Below, one piece after another: positions 1 through 9,698 of a stretch of DNA of 49,995 nucleotides. This DNA is from an uncultured Bacteroidota bacterium (lineage in GTDB: Bacteria; Bacteroidota; Bacteroidia; Chitinophagales; Chitinophagaceae), in the NCBI GenBank assembly GCA_903881585.1, contig CAIRTW010000151.1, positions 1 through 49,995 on the forward strand, given 5' to 3'. Every line of letters starts with the position of its first letter. The stretch's first letter is position 1. The position numbers were made by a program, and so were the translations under genes. The notes under the pieces were generated by a model. The model worked only from the letters and a program-made list of their open reading frames with translations. It was not told where the DNA came from and searched no databases.

Positions 1-78
1 ATAAACCTCTGGCGTACAGAGGCAATTAGAAGTTGGCAACTCATTTGTAATCTCGTTACAGCTGTTTACGGTAATTTA

Positions 79-119
79 TTGTCTCAAAAAATGAAATCGA
101 CTTTTTGAGGTGCGACTAG
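79..119 (-). terminator. Possible hairpin after the giant surface protein gene
   Basis: Eight-base inverted arms CTCAAAAA (83-90) and TTTTTGAG (102-109) lie just downstream of the stop codon of the giant minus-strand gene. They could end its transcript. The U-tract is poor, so this is only a candidate. The remaining bases 1-78 show nothing recognisable. Confidence 0.35.
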
Positions 120-3100
120 TTAGTTGGCTGCCTTTACCAGCTTGTCGGTCATTATCTTGTCGCCATTGGCGTCGTAGACCATGATCATGTAGACGCCATC
201 TGCAAGGCTACTCAGGTCTATGTCTTTAGCATCTGCAATATCCATAATGGCCCTGCCATCTATGCTGCTGATAACTGCGCGCACCTGCATTGCTGCTTCT
301 ACATGCACCATTGTCTGTGCAGGATTAGGATATATTTTCACAGCGGTTCCGTTCACATTCTGAACAGCCGTTGAGGTGCCACCACTTGTGAAGACATATT
401 CATCAGAGAATGACTGGCACCCATTTACGTCAGTTACCTGCACCTTATAGTTGCCATAGCCTGTGGACGGGGTACGGTAAGCGGTGGCTCCCGGTATTGC
501 CGTAAGGTTTTTATACCACTGGTAAGTAACATAGGCCGGACTGGTAGAGAACATTCCGGAAGCATATGATACGATCGGGTTAGGGAGCGGGTATTCTGTT
601 ACGGTGAGGGCAACGCTCGTCATCGTGCATGCACCCACTATGGTTATCTGCACTGTATAATCGCCGGGCACGGTAGCATTATATAATCCGCCTGTTGCTC
701 CTGGTATTACCACTCCATTCAACAGCCATATATAAGTCACTGCACCGGTAGCGCCGGTAACGTTTGTTGACAGTATTGCGCTGCTGCCCCAGCAGTATGA
801 AGCGGAAGTGATCGGCATTATTACAGCAGCAGCGATCGCAGTCACCGTGGTAGGAGTGTGCGTTTCATCTGAACAGCCGGTAACCGGGTCAGTGATCATT
901 ACCTGGTATCCTCCGCTGGCAGTAGCCAGGTAAGAGGCTGTTGTGGCGCCTGCAATGGCCACCCCATCCTGGTACCACTGGTAAGTATCGCCGGCAACCA
1001 CAGCTGCATTAAGCGCAACGTTGCCACCCGCACAGAACAATGTGGAAGTTGCTGTTGTAATTGTAACATCCGGCAGCGGAGTGGCAACTACATTAGTTAT
1101 TACCGATGACGTGCTGCAACCATATCCATTAGTAACTATGACATAATAACCGTCGGTTGTGGTGGCGGTATATGAATGTGTATTTGCACCTGCAATAGCG
1201 CCTGCGGCATTATACCACTGGTAAAAATAACCTGCAACAAGATCCGTAACAATTGTAACGCTGCCACCCTGGCAGAACGTGATGGGCCCGGACAACACAA
1301 TGTTTGCGGTAGGTGAAGGATTAATAGAGATCGTGAGGACGGCCGATGTTGCAGAGCAACCCGTTGCATTTGTCACTACCACGGAATAGTCCCCTGCATT
1401 GGATGTAGTATAAGTGCTGCTTAAAGCTCCGGATATTGCAACGCCGCCGAGCAACCACTGGTAAGTGAGGCCTACGCCTGTATTGGCATCAAGCTCCAGG
1501 CTGGAGCCTGCGCATATAGTTGTAGAACCGGTTGCGCTCGTGATCGTAGCAACAGGATTATCTACCGTTACCAACATTGGGATAGAGACACCCGAACAGC
1601 CGAAAGTGTTAACCTCTGTTACCTGATAACTGCCGGTAGCGCTGACTATGTATTCAGATGTCAGTGCACCTGAAATTGCTGTACCGCCCACAGACCACTG
1701 GTAGGTAAGGCCCGCTGCAGTATTTGCCTGGAGCACCACAAACCCGCCGGGGCAGAATGTAGTATCGCCAAGCGGTGTGATAACTGATGCAGGAGCCGGG
1801 TTAACGGTTATTGTTTTGAACACATTGCAGCCAGTGCCTAGTGTGAAAGTAATATTGGATGTACCTGCTGCAACTCCGGTTACAACGCCTGTTCCTGCAA
1901 CTACTGTCGCAACAAGTAAATTGCTGCTGGTCCAGGCGCCAGCCCCTGCGGCATCGCTGAGTGTAATAGTTGCGCCGGGGCAAACCACACTTGCTCCGCT
2001 GATAGCAGAGGGGAGCGGGTTCACGGTCATTACCATAGTAATGATACAGCCGGTGGCCAGCTTGTAGGTAATTGTTGCTGTACCGGCACTAACACCTGTT
2101 ACCACACCTGTGCCGGAAATAAATGCTACTAAAGGATTGCTGCTGCTCCATGTGCCACCGGCACTGGCATCGCTTAATGTTACTGTAGAACCAACACATA
2201 CCGTGTTAGCGCCACTGATATTGGCGGGCAATGGATTGATGGTAACGATGGTTGTAACAATACAGCCTGTACCAATAGTATAAGTTATCACGTCAGTACC
2301 CGCTATGGCCCCTGTCACCACGCCTGTACCCAAAATGACCGTAGCATTGCCATTGCTGGCGGTCCATGTGCCGCCACCTGTTGCATCAGTGAGACTTGTT
2401 GTAAGGCCGATGCAAACAGTTTTTGTTCCGGATATGGCTACTGGTAAAGGTTCAACCGTTACGATCGCTGTTGCGGCGCAGCTGCCTATAGTATAAGATA
2501 TAGTGGCAGTGCCCACAAGATCGCCGGTTACCAGGCCTGTGCCACTAATGTTGGCAGTAGTAGCAGGTATGCTACTCCAGGTACCACCTGCGTCAGCATC
2601 GGTAAGCTGGGTAGTAAGGCCCAGGCAAACAGCAAGCGAGCCGTTTATTGCGCCGGGCTGCAGGTTAACGGTAACTACCGCGGTAGCTGCGCAGCCGCTA
2701 ATAGTATAAGAGATAGTAGCTGTACCCACGCCGGTGCCGGTAACAAGGCCGCCAACACCTATGGTGGCTATACCCGGAGGAGGAGCAACGCTCCATGTGC
2801 CACCTGCGGTGAGATCAGTAAGCTGTGTAGTAAAACCATTACATACGCTGAGCGTACCTGTTATTGCCACCGGTTGCGTATTCACGGTAACTATTGCTGT
2901 TGCCGCGCAGCTGCCTATGGTATAAGAAATCACTGTTGTACCAAGGCCTATGCCATTTACAAGGCCGGTGCCATCAACCGTGCCTACTGTTGTTGTAACA
3001 CTGGTCCAGGTACCGCCGGCTGTGAGATCAGACAGTTGGGTAGTAAAACCCTCGCATACACCGAAATTTCCTGTGATAGCTACTGGCTGGGTATTGACCG

Positions 3101-6100
3101 TTACTACCGCAGTTGCAGCACAACCGCTGATGGAATAAGATATTGTAGCCGTACCAACCCCGGTTCCTGTGACCAGGCCACCAAGACCGATGGTAGCTAT
3201 GCCAGGAGGGGGAGCAACGCTCCAGGTGCCACCTGCAGTAAGATCGCTGAGCTGTGTAGTGAAAGTATTACATACACTGAGCGTACCGGTAATGGCAACA
3301 GGCTGTGTATTCACCGTAACTATTGCCGTTGCAGCGCAGCTGCCAATGGTATAAGATATAACTGTGGTACCAAGGCCTATGCCGTTTACAAGGCCGGTAC
3401 CATCTACAGTACCAACTGTAGTTGTAACACTGGTCCATGTGCCGCCGGTTGAAACATCACTAAGCTGTGTTGTGAAACCCTGGCATACGCCAAAATTCCC
3501 TGTAATAGCCGATGGCTGCAGGTTTACCGTTACTACTGTAGTAACTGCACAACTGCCGATGGAATAGGAAACAACGGTTGTACCCACACCAATACCAGTC
3601 ACTAACCCAGTGGCGCTGATAGTGCCAACCGCGCCTGTAACGCTGCTCCATGTACCGCCGCCGGTAGCATCGGATAATTGCATGGTAAAGGTCTCGCATA
3701 TTGGCCCGGTGTTGCCGGTAATAGGCAATGGCTCTGTATTTACGGTAACGTTCATAGTAGCTGCACAGGTACCTAAAGTGTAAGAAATAAGTGTTGTGCC
3801 AACACTGATGCCGGTCACGTTCCCAATTCCATCAACCGTGCCTACGCCAACTGTGACGCTGGTCCAGGTGCCGCCGGCCGTTGCGTCTGTGAGCGCCGTT
3901 GTAAAGCCTACGCACACATTTGGCACGCCGGTAATTGCAGCGGGCTGGGTGTTTACCGTAATAACTGCGGTAGCTGCACAAGTACCTATGGTGTAAGATA
4001 CTACAGTGGTGCCTGTAGCCAGGCCGGTAACAAGGCCGCCTGGCGTGATACCAGCAACGCCGCCGGTAACAATGCTCCACACACCGCCAGCAGGGCTGTC
4101 GGATAAAAGAGTTGTAAAGGTTTCGCACAATGCAAGCGTGCCCAGTATCGGGCCAGGCTGTGTATTCACCGTTACAACTACTGAAGCAGCACAAGTGCCC
4201 AATGTATAAGATATGACGGTGGTGCCGGAAGCTATACCGGTCACATTGCCCGATGCATCAACAGTGCCTATGGCGCCGCTTACGCTGGTCCAGGTGCCGC
4301 CGGTAATATCATCTGTAAGCGCTGTTACAGAGCCTACACACACACTCGGCGTACCGGTAATGGCATCGGGCTGCGTGTTAACTGTAACGATAGCTGTAGC
4401 AGCACAGCCGCCCAAAGTATAAGAGATAACCGATGTGCCCGCAGACAAACCGCTGACAAGCCCGCCTGCTGAAACAGAGGCAACACCGCCGCTAACGCTG
4501 CTCCATGTGCCGCCGGCAGGGCTGTCGGATAACAATGTGGTAAATGTTGCGCAAAGGACACGCGTGCCAAGTATTGCACCGGGCTGTGTGTTTACGGTTA
4601 CAACCACCGATGCAGCGCAGCTGCCCAGGGTATAAGATATGGTTGTAGTACCTGCACTGATGCCGGTAACATTTCCTGAAGCATCTACTGTGCCTATGCC
4701 ACCGCTCACACTGCTCCATGTGCCGCCGCCTGTGGCATCTGATAACGAGGTCACTGACCCAACGCAGACAGAAGGTGTGCCGGCGATAGCCACCGGTGTG
4801 AGATTTACGGTAATGGTAAGCGTAGCTATGCAGCCGGTGCCCAGGCTGTAAGTAATGATAGCAGTACCTGCGGCCACGCCGGTGACAAGGCCCGTTGGGT
4901 CTATACTGGCTATGAGCGGGGCGCTGCTGCTCCATGTGCCGGCGCCCGTAAGGTCGCTAAGTGTGATGGTGGAACCCACACAAACGCTTGTGGCGCCCAA
5001 TATGCCCGTGGGCACCGGATTTACAGTAACAATTGCTGTGATGAGACAGCCCGTGGGCAGTGTATAGGTAACCACAGTGGTGCCAGCAGATATGCCCGTG
5101 ACGACCCCGCTACCACTAATGCCGGCGGCGCCCGTGACACCGCTCCAGGTGCCGCCCCCGTCCACATCTGTTAATGTGGTGGTGGACCCGACACAAACGG
5201 TAAGGCTACCTGAAACAGCTGATGGCAGCGGGTTTACAGTAACCGCGGCTACCGTATAACAACCAGCAGCTGTCATGATCGTAATATTGGAAGTGCCGGA
5301 TGCTACACCGGTAACAACGCCGGTCGTGGACCCGACTGTGGCTATACCTGTGGAACCGCTGCTCCATGTGCCTGCACCTGCATCCGTTAATGTTGTGGTT
5401 GCGCCGACACAAACAGAACGTGTACCGTTTATGATACCGGGCAGGGGATTTACCGTTACCGTTGTAACCGTATAACAGCCCGCAGAACTTGTATAAGTGA
5501 TCACATCAGTACCGGCTCCTACACCAGTCACAACTCCTGTAGAGCTACCAATAGTAGCCACGGAAGTAGTGTTGCTCACCCATGTGCCGCCGGTGATGGC
5601 ATCACTTAGATTGGTTGTAGACCCCACACAAACCTTTGCTGTGCCGGTGATGGTACCGCCGCTGCAAGGGCTCCACCTGTATATTTGGTTTGTTGCCGGT
5701 TGGGCTGCTACCGATCTTTGTTCCGTGGTCATGCTTGGTGTTGGCGCAGCACTGGCGTCGTTCAATGACCAGTATGGTACCGCGCCGGTAACCGCTGCCC
5801 CGGCACCACCGGTAATCCCAATAGAACAAAACCCACCTTCACCCGGCTCGTAGGCACCCGTTGATATTTTATTATACACAAAATCTATAATGTTGCTTCC
5901 CTCGTACAGAATGAGCTCTACACTCGATTTTGGCGCAGTAGATGAAAAGAAACCTGCGTTACTCCACTCGACAGTAAACGTTCTTGTTGGAGCAACACCA
6001 GATGTTTTGTAGCTTATTTGGCCAGTTGCAGCATAATATAAATCTGTCCACATCGGTGCAAGTATAGGACGAGGCATATGATACCCCTGGGCATCCGAAA

Positions 6101-6407
6101 GATCTGCCTGATAAGTAGTAAGCCCGCTGGTACCTATCGATGCCCCAAGGGCCACCCAGCCGTTCCAGCTAATCGATAACGTTGTATAAGCTACACTGCA
6201 ATAAGTGAACGTAAAACCTATTGGCACTCCGTTACTGTAACCATCATCAGTACCTGAACCTCCCGACAGAGTTGCTGTCGTGCCTGCGATATCGGCAAAA
6301 GTACCAGCAGGCGTCGAAAACGCATATGAAGACAAGGGCTGTGCATAGCCTTTGAGGCCAAGGCAGGTAAGTGCAATAAATAAATAGAGTAAAGTAAGCT
6401 TTCTCAT
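120..6407 (-). CDS. Giant T9SS-exported surface protein with 18 tandem Ig-like repeats
   Basis: The 2095-residue protein starts with a signal peptide (about 1-23, ending GYAQ). An N-terminal region (24-245) follows, of a type seen in front of Bacteroidota repeat proteins. Eighteen tandem repeats of about 71 residues (251-1535) resemble bacterial Ig-like Big_2 domains; each has a VCxG start, a GGTWSS core, a VTGxxxGTTxISYT strand and a TVNxxP end. Six further Ig/PKD-like units with YQW cores fill about 1536-2005. The last 85 residues (KIYPNPAQ onward) are a T9SS type A sorting domain, so the protein should cross the outer membrane and be anchored on or shed from the surface. A role in adhesion or gliding is inferred from architecture only. 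Repeats 5-14 alternate in an A-B pattern, and 11-12 are almost identical to 13-14, showing recent duplication. A TATCTTCG -7-like box lies at 6501-6508. Confidence 0.9.
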   Translation of the reverse strand: MRKLTLLYLFIALTCLGLKGYAQPLSSYAFSTPAGTFADIAGTTATLSGGSGTDDGYSNGVPIGFTFTYCSVAYTTLSISWNGWVALGASIGTSGLTTYQADLSDAQGYHMPRPILAPMWTDLYYAATGQISYKTSGVAPTRTFTVEWSNAGFFSSTAPKSSVELILYEGSNIIDFVYNKISTGAYEPGEGGFCSIGITGGAGAAVTGAVPYWSLNDASAAPTPSMTTEQRSVAAQPATNQIYRWSPCSGGTITGTAKVCVGSTTNLSDAITGGTWVSNTTSVATIGSSTGVVTGVGAGTDVITYTSSAGCYTVTTVTVNPLPGIINGTRSVCVGATTTLTDAGAGTWSSGSTGIATVGSTTGVVTGVASGTSNITIMTAAGCYTVAAVTVNPLPSAVSGSLTVCVGSTTTLTDVDGGGTWSGVTGAAGISGSGVVTGISAGTTVVTYTLPTGCLITAIVTVNPVPTGILGATSVCVGSTITLSDLTGAGTWSSSAPLIASIDPTGLVTGVAAGTAIITYSLGTGCIATLTITVNLTPVAIAGTPSVCVGSVTSLSDATGGGTWSSVSGGIGTVDASGNVTGISAGTTTISYTLGSCAASVVVTVNTQPGAILGTRVLCATFTTLLSDSPAGGTWSSVSGGVASVSAGGLVSGLSAGTSVISYTLGGCAATAIVTVNTQPDAITGTPSVCVGSVTALTDDITGGTWTSVSGAIGTVDASGNVTGIASGTTVISYTLGTCAASVVVTVNTQPGPILGTLALCETFTTLLSDSPAGGVWSIVTGGVAGITPGGLVTGLATGTTVVSYTIGTCAATAVITVNTQPAAITGVPNVCVGFTTALTDATAGGTWTSVTVGVGTVDGIGNVTGISVGTTLISYTLGTCAATMNVTVNTEPLPITGNTGPICETFTMQLSDATGGGTWSSVTGAVGTISATGLVTGIGVGTTVVSYSIGSCAVTTVVTVNLQPSAITGNFGVCQGFTTQLSDVSTGGTWTSVTTTVGTVDGTGLVNGIGLGTTVISYTIGSCAATAIVTVNTQPVAITGTLSVCNTFTTQLSDLTAGGTWSVAPPPGIATIGLGGLVTGTGVGTATISYSISGCAATAVVTVNTQPVAITGNFGVCEGFTTQLSDLTAGGTWTSVTTTVGTVDGTGLVNGIGLGTTVISYTIGSCAATAIVTVNTQPVAITGTLSVCNGFTTQLTDLTAGGTWSVAPPPGIATIGVGGLVTGTGVGTATISYTISGCAATAVVTVNLQPGAINGSLAVCLGLTTQLTDADAGGTWSSIPATTANISGTGLVTGDLVGTATISYTIGSCAATAIVTVEPLPVAISGTKTVCIGLTTSLTDATGGGTWTASNGNATVILGTGVVTGAIAGTDVITYTIGTGCIVTTIVTINPLPANISGANTVCVGSTVTLSDASAGGTWSSSNPLVAFISGTGVVTGVSAGTATITYKLATGCIITMVMTVNPLPSAISGASVVCPGATITLSDAAGAGAWTSSNLLVATVVAGTGVVTGVAAGTSNITFTLGTGCNVFKTITVNPAPASVITPLGDTTFCPGGFVVLQANTAAGLTYQWSVGGTAISGALTSEYIVSATGSYQVTEVNTFGCSGVSIPMLVTVDNPVATITSATGSTTICAGSSLELDANTGVGLTYQWLLGGVAISGALSSTYTTSNAGDYSVVVTNATGCSATSAVLTISINPSPTANIVLSGPITFCQGGSVTIVTDLVAGYFYQWYNAAGAIAGANTHSYTATTTDGYYVIVTNGYGCSTSSVITNVVATPLPDVTITTATSTLFCAGGNVALNAAVVAGDTYQWYQDGVAIAGATTASYLATASGGYQVMITDPVTGCSDETHTPTTVTAIAAAVIMPITSASYCWGSSAILSTNVTGATGAVTYIWLLNGVVIPGATGGLYNATVPGDYTVQITIVGACTMTSVALTVTEYPLPNPIVSYASGMFSTSPAYVTYQWYKNLTAIPGATAYRTPSTGYGNYKVQVTDVNGCQSFSDEYVFTSGGTSTAVQNVNGTAVKIYPNPAQTMVHVEAAMQVRAVISSIDGRAIMDIADAKDIDLSSLADGVYMIMVYDANGDKIMTDKLVKAAN
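1805..5657 (-). repeat. Tandem array of 18 Ig-like coding repeats with dimeric higher-order units
   Basis: The unit is about 213-216 bp (71-72 codons). Within the array a 426-bp two-repeat unit at about 3084-3509 recurs with few changes at about 2658-3083. Upstream units alternate between a TVDxxGNVTGI type and a GLVTG type, so expansion seems to have gone by dimers. The array creates many spurious open frames on the plus strand. Confidence 0.85.
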
Positions 6408-6683
6408 GTTTGTATTATTATGGTGTTAACTCAAGTTTATTTTCAGTAAAAAGCAAAGCCACACACCCACTACCTGGGGTGTATGAACAAAATGCGTATG
6501 CGAAGATACGTTTATTACCGTAAAATTAACTTTTGGATATACTTAATTCTATAGATATTTAATGCAGTAATATTGCTTGCGGAGACTACTAATTATTTAA
6601 AGGGTTTTGAAACAGAAAATAAGGGTGCGCTAAACTTGTCTCGAAATGTGGGCCAGCCATTTTCTTTCAATTTCGCAGGAAAT

Positions 6684-7031
6684 TTACGCGTGGTGAGCTG
6701 CGGGCTTTGATCTGGCGGCTATTATTTCCGCATTGGCGTTTGTCCAGGTGAAGATATCTTCCTGGAGCAGGTCATTGCGGTCTTGCGGGGAGCTGGCTAT
6801 TACTACAACATCGTAGAGCAGCCCTTTATATTCATGGCTGAGTGCGGTTTCCGCATCATCAAATAACAAGTAAAAAATGGTGAACCTATTCTTGCTGTTC
6901 TGGTCGAAAGGCGCAATGGCAACACAGGTAATGGTGGCTTCACTGCCTTTGCCATAGGGTTTTCCTACCAGGTACTGGTATTCGGTACATAGTTTTTCTG
7001 CTTCGGGTAATGTATATGGGGCCGTTTTCAT
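6684..7031 (-). CDS. Conserved hypothetical protein, 115 residues
   Basis: I do not recognise a named family. The start chosen gives MKTAPYTLPEAEKL; an earlier in-frame ATG at 7058 would add nine residues (MPIVILRHI) that look unlike the protein. It has no signal peptide or membrane segment and reads as a small soluble alpha/beta protein with a YQYLVGKPYGKG stretch and an acidic C-terminal half (NDLLQEDIFTWTNANAE). It stands between the giant surface protein and the DUF4294 gene, all on the minus strand but with gaps over 100 bp, so an operon is unlikely. Function unknown. Confidence 0.65.
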   Translation of the reverse strand: MKTAPYTLPEAEKLCTEYQYLVGKPYGKGSEATITCVAIAPFDQNSKNRFTIFYLLFDDAETALSHEYKGLLYDVVVIASSPQDRNDLLQEDIFTWTNANAEIIAARSKPAAHHA

Positions 7032-7138
7032 AATGTGGCGGAGGATTACAATAGGCAATTTAGATTATGTACATCAGCCCGCAAAAAATAACGCTGAAAT
7101 AACATGAGATTAACTATTCAACACTTATTATCTATTTC

Positions 7139-7717
7139 TTACTGATCTACGGCATAACCGTGCGGCAACGGGTAACCCAGCTCGTCCATAATGTTCTCAA
7201 GATCAGGCTCTGATGATGGGTCGTAACTCTTATCCAGGTTCATGCCGTTGGCCCGCGCCCAGAGTTGCCATTTAATTGCGATCAGTGGATTTTTAAATTC
7301 AGTTAACATACTGTAAATATTACAATTTGTTTGCCGGGCTATTAATTTCACTAATAATGCCCCTTGTGTCACATTCAGCTCTTTTACTTTATCCCCAAAT
7401 AAGGTGCGCATTTCGTCCTCCTTGCCGGTTAGGTATTTACGGCGCTCTTTGCGGCTCACACCGGGTTCGTTCGATTTGGCATTAACGTCATTAACCAGCC
7501 TGGTAGCCGCATTTAAATAAGGTAGGATGGTGGTCACGTAAAACTTCATTTGGTTGTAGCGGTAGCGCTCTGCGTCGTTGCGCCATTTGGCGGTTACTTT
7601 CACGGCATTGAGTTGCACAGCATATGCGGTGTCTGTCTTAACGGTATCTGCAATAGGCTGCGCCTGGCCGCTGGCGGCAATTGCTGTAAACAAAAGAATC
7701 AGTGTGCATTTTATCAT
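7139..7717 (-). CDS. DUF4294 family exported protein
   Basis: This is a 192-residue protein with an N-terminal signal peptide (about 1-20, ending SGQAQ). The rest matches what I remember of the Bacteroidota-specific DUF4294 family: an AVxLNAVKVTAKWRN strand, a YPYLNAATRLVNDVN-type helix, a KERRKYLTGKEDEMR segment, then LNVTQGALLVKLIARQTNCN and a WQLWARANGMNLDKSYDP ending. The molecular function of the family is unknown; the leader places it in the periplasm or outer membrane face. A TACATTTG -7 box lies on the minus strand at 7743-7750, giving a 5' leader of about 22 bases. The next gene upstream is divergent. Confidence 0.8.
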   Translation of the reverse strand: MIKCTLILLFTAIAASGQAQPIADTVKTDTAYAVQLNAVKVTAKWRNDAERYRYNQMKFYVTTILPYLNAATRLVNDVNAKSNEPGVSRKERRKYLTGKEDEMRTLFGDKVKELNVTQGALLVKLIARQTNCNIYSMLTEFKNPLIAIKWQLWARANGMNLDKSYDPSSEPDLENIMDELGYPLPHGYAVDQ

Positions 7718-7742
7718 TCTACCAGTAAATCAACTTGTGTAC

Positions 7743-7750
7743 CAAATGTA
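7743..7750 (-). promoter_or_regulatory. -7 promoter box of the DUF4294 gene
   Basis: TACATTTG on the minus strand matches the Bacteroidota consensus TAnnTTTG and lies 25 bases before the ATG at 7717. No clear -33 TTTG is seen. Confidence 0.55.
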
Positions 7751-7931
7751 CGCGGGTTCCCGATCTCTGTACTAATTTTAACACGGTATTTTGGCAGATC
7801 AGCGAACCGGAAATGTTTTTTAAACAGCAATTTCTCATACATCTAAGCGGTAATTTATTTGCCTCGCGATATAAGTTTTCATTTTTAAGCCAAACAATAG
7901 TATTTTAGCAGAATCACTACACACTTTGTGA

Positions 7932-8690
7932 ATGGAATACGAAATAAAGCATTCTGGTAAGTTTAAATATGTTGAAGAAGGAACAGGAGAACCATTGGTG
8001 CTGCTGCATGGCCTTTTTGGGGCACTGAGCAATTTTAAAGACCTGGTGGAAGGTTTCAAGGACAAGTACAGGGTTATCATACCCTTGCTGCCGCTATATG
8101 ACCTGTCGCTAATAGAGACCAGCGTTTCGGGCCTGTCGAAATATGTGTCTAAATTTATAGAGCACCAGAAGCTAAAAAATATACACCTGCTGGGCAACTC
8201 GCTGGGCGGCCACGTGGGGCTTGTATATACGCTTAAGCATCAGCCACTGATAAGGAGCATAACACTCACCGGCAGCTCCGGCCTGTTTGAAAACGGCATG
8301 GGCGAGACCTACCCCAAGCGCGGCGACTATAACTATGTGCAGAAGAAGACTGAGCTTACGTTCTATGATCCTAATGTAGCTACCAAAGAACTTGTGGACG
8401 AGGTATTCAGCATCATCAACAACCGGATGAAAGCGCTGAAGATAATAGCGCTCGCCCGGTCGGCTATAAGGCACAACCTGGGCGATGAGCTCAACGAAAT
8501 AAAAATACCCACCTGCCTCATCTGGGGCAAGAACGATACGATAACCCCACCGATGGTAGCCGAAGAGTTTAAAAAGTTGCTGCCGAACTCCGAGCTGCAC
8601 TGGATAGACAAATGCGGCCACGCACCCATGATGGAGGTGCCCGGAGAATTTAACACGATACTGTCGGCCTTTCTTGCAAAATGTAAGTAG
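7932..8690 (+). CDS. Alpha/beta hydrolase
   Basis: A 252-residue cytoplasmic alpha/beta-hydrolase fold protein. The oxyanion-hole HG lies at 26-27 (LLHGLFG), the nucleophile elbow GNSLGG at 88-93 with Ser90, the acid is probably Asp202 (WGKNDTITPP) and the catalytic His is His230 (CGHAPMMEVP). All triad residues are present, so it should be an active esterase, lipase or related hydrolase; the substrate cannot be read from sequence. It lies upstream of the CBS protein on the same strand but 346 bp away and separated by repeats, so the two are probably transcribed separately. The start MEYEIKHSGK fits the family; an imperfect -7 box (ACACTTTG) ends just before the ATG. Confidence 0.88.
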   Translation: MEYEIKHSGKFKYVEEGTGEPLVLLHGLFGALSNFKDLVEGFKDKYRVIIPLLPLYDLSLIETSVSGLSKYVSKFIEHQKLKNIHLLGNSLGGHVGLVYTLKHQPLIRSITLTGSSGLFENGMGETYPKRGDYNYVQKKTELTFYDPNVATKELVDEVFSIINNRMKALKIIALARSAIRHNLGDELNEIKIPTCLIWGKNDTITPPMVAEEFKKLLPNSELHWIDKCGHAPMMEVPGEFNTILSAFLAKCK

Positions 8691-8757
8691 TAGCGGTTAT
8701 CGCGCAAAAAAGTGTCTCGCAAAGGCGTATTTGCATTTTGTTGGTTTTGGGTACCCT

Positions 8758-8790
8758 AGATTTGACAACTTTTAAAAAGTTGTCAAATCT
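8758..8790. repeat. Perfect 16-bp inverted repeat (terminator-like hairpin)
   Basis: Arms AGATTTGACAACTTTT (8758-8773) and its exact reverse complement (8775-8790) flank a single A. It lies 68 bp after the hydrolase stop and could terminate that transcript, though no U-tract follows. From memory, similar TTGACAACTTTT hairpins recur between genes of other Bacteroidota. Confidence 0.75.
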
Positions 8791-8837
8791 GAGCGAACCA
8801 CACGTCATTACTATTTTTTCCTGAAAAGGTGGCACAA

Positions 8838-8933
8838 GCAAAGGCGCAATCCCGATAGCTATCGGGACGCAGTTCACTCATTTTATTTAAGATCGCCAAG
8901 CCTGCCGGCCGGTAGGCGGGTTTCGCGCCTTGC
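8838..8933. repeat. Palindrome-ended repeat element (about 96 bp)
   Basis: The outer arms GCAAAGGCGC (8838-8847) and GCGCCTTGC (8925-8933) are inverted with a one-base indel. Inside the left arm is CCCGATAGCTATCGGG (8851-8866), a perfect palindrome. Inside the right arm is the near-palindrome CCTGCCGGCCGGTAGG (8901-8916). The same two kinds of palindrome are paired at 16219-16272 and in the 23005-23215 element. Confidence 0.65.
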
Positions 8934-9020
8934 ATAAAAGAAAAATAATTATCCAACTTGACAGACTTTATCTTGTCAACGTTCCTAAATTGCACGGGTG
9001 TACGTTTTGCACTATAATCA

Positions 9021-9028
9021 TACATTTG
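9021..9028 (+). promoter_or_regulatory. -7 promoter box of the CBS gene
   Basis: TACATTTG matches TAnnTTTG and ends eight bases before the ATG at 9037. The transcript should have a leader of only about five bases. Confidence 0.6.
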
Positions 9029-9036
9029 AAGCGTAA

Positions 9037-9696
9037 ATGAATATTGATCAATTAATATCCCCGCTTGTCCCTACCCTGCTGCCCGGCGATACCGGCAGCC
9101 ATGCACTGGAGCTGATGGAGGAAACTGCGCTGGCTGAATTGCCGGTGGTGTTGGAAGAGAGCTATGTAGCCCTGGTGCAGGAGCATGATATACTTGACGG
9201 GAACAAGCCAGGAGAAATGCTCTCTGCAGGCTCTTTCCTGAATTATAAGCCAGCCATTGCCGCATCCAGTCACCCGTTTGAAGGAATGAGGATCATGCAC
9301 CAGATGAACCTTTCTGTGCTACCGGTGATAGACCACGAGCATAAATATATAGGCTCGGTGACCAAGGACAAGCTGCTGGTATATATGACCGAAAACAGCG
9401 GCATAGATAACCCCGGCGGCATTATAGTGCTGGAGATACCGCCGCGAAACTATACCCTGTACGAGATAGCCCGCATCTGCGAAAACGAAGACGTGATCAT
9501 ACTGAACCTGCAGGTACATACCGGCGACCGGGGGATGCTGGAGGTGACACTGAAGCTAAACCGCTCATCGCTGGATGCAGTTGTATCTTCCTTTGAAAGG
9601 CATAGCTACCGCGTGAAGGAAGTATATGGCGATGAAAATAAGAAGGACGATATTACCGACAAGTATAACCTGCTGATGAATTATCTGAACATGTAG
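9037..9696 (+). CDS. CBS-domain protein with C-terminal ACT-like region
   Basis: A 219-residue cytoplasmic protein. Two CBS motifs fill about residues 1-130: the first covers MEETALAELPVVLEESYVAL, the second MHQMNLSVLPVIDHEHKYIG followed by SVTKDKLL. The C-terminal part (about 133-205, starting GGIIVLEIPPRNYTL) resembles an ACT-type fold with EIARICENEDVIILNLQV. Such CBS pairs bind adenosine nucleotides or S-adenosylmethionine and act as regulatory modules; no catalytic domain is attached, so it is probably a stand-alone sensor. The start is fixed by a -7 box immediately upstream. A strong 13-bp hairpin begins two bases after the stop. Confidence 0.82.
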   Translation: MNIDQLISPLVPTLLPGDTGSHALELMEETALAELPVVLEESYVALVQEHDILDGNKPGEMLSAGSFLNYKPAIAASSHPFEGMRIMHQMNLSVLPVIDHEHKYIGSVTKDKLLVYMTENSGIDNPGGIIVLEIPPRNYTLYEIARICENEDVIILNLQVHTGDRGMLEVTLKLNRSSLDAVVSSFERHSYRVKEVYGDENKKDDITDKYNLLMNYLNM

Positions 9697-9698
9697 GG

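Larger units (their letters stand above)
8691..9036. other. 346-bp intergenic region with hairpin and palindrome repeats
   Basis: No gene is seen here. The stretch holds a perfect 33-nt hairpin (8758-8790), a palindrome-ended element (8838-8933) and, at the right edge, the -7 box of the CBS gene. The CTCGCAAAGGCG stretch near 8716 resembles the CTTTGCG-rich repeat seen again near 28820. Confidence 0.7.

Noticed and set aside
1805..5657. CRISPR-like periodic repeats
   Set aside because: The period is about 213 bp, the repeats are divergent and coding in one long frame, and no spacer structure exists.
1777..5853. Series of 60-190 residue plus-strand frames across the giant gene
   Set aside because: They recur with the Ig repeat period and have no start context or known domains; they are antisense shadows of the repeat codons.
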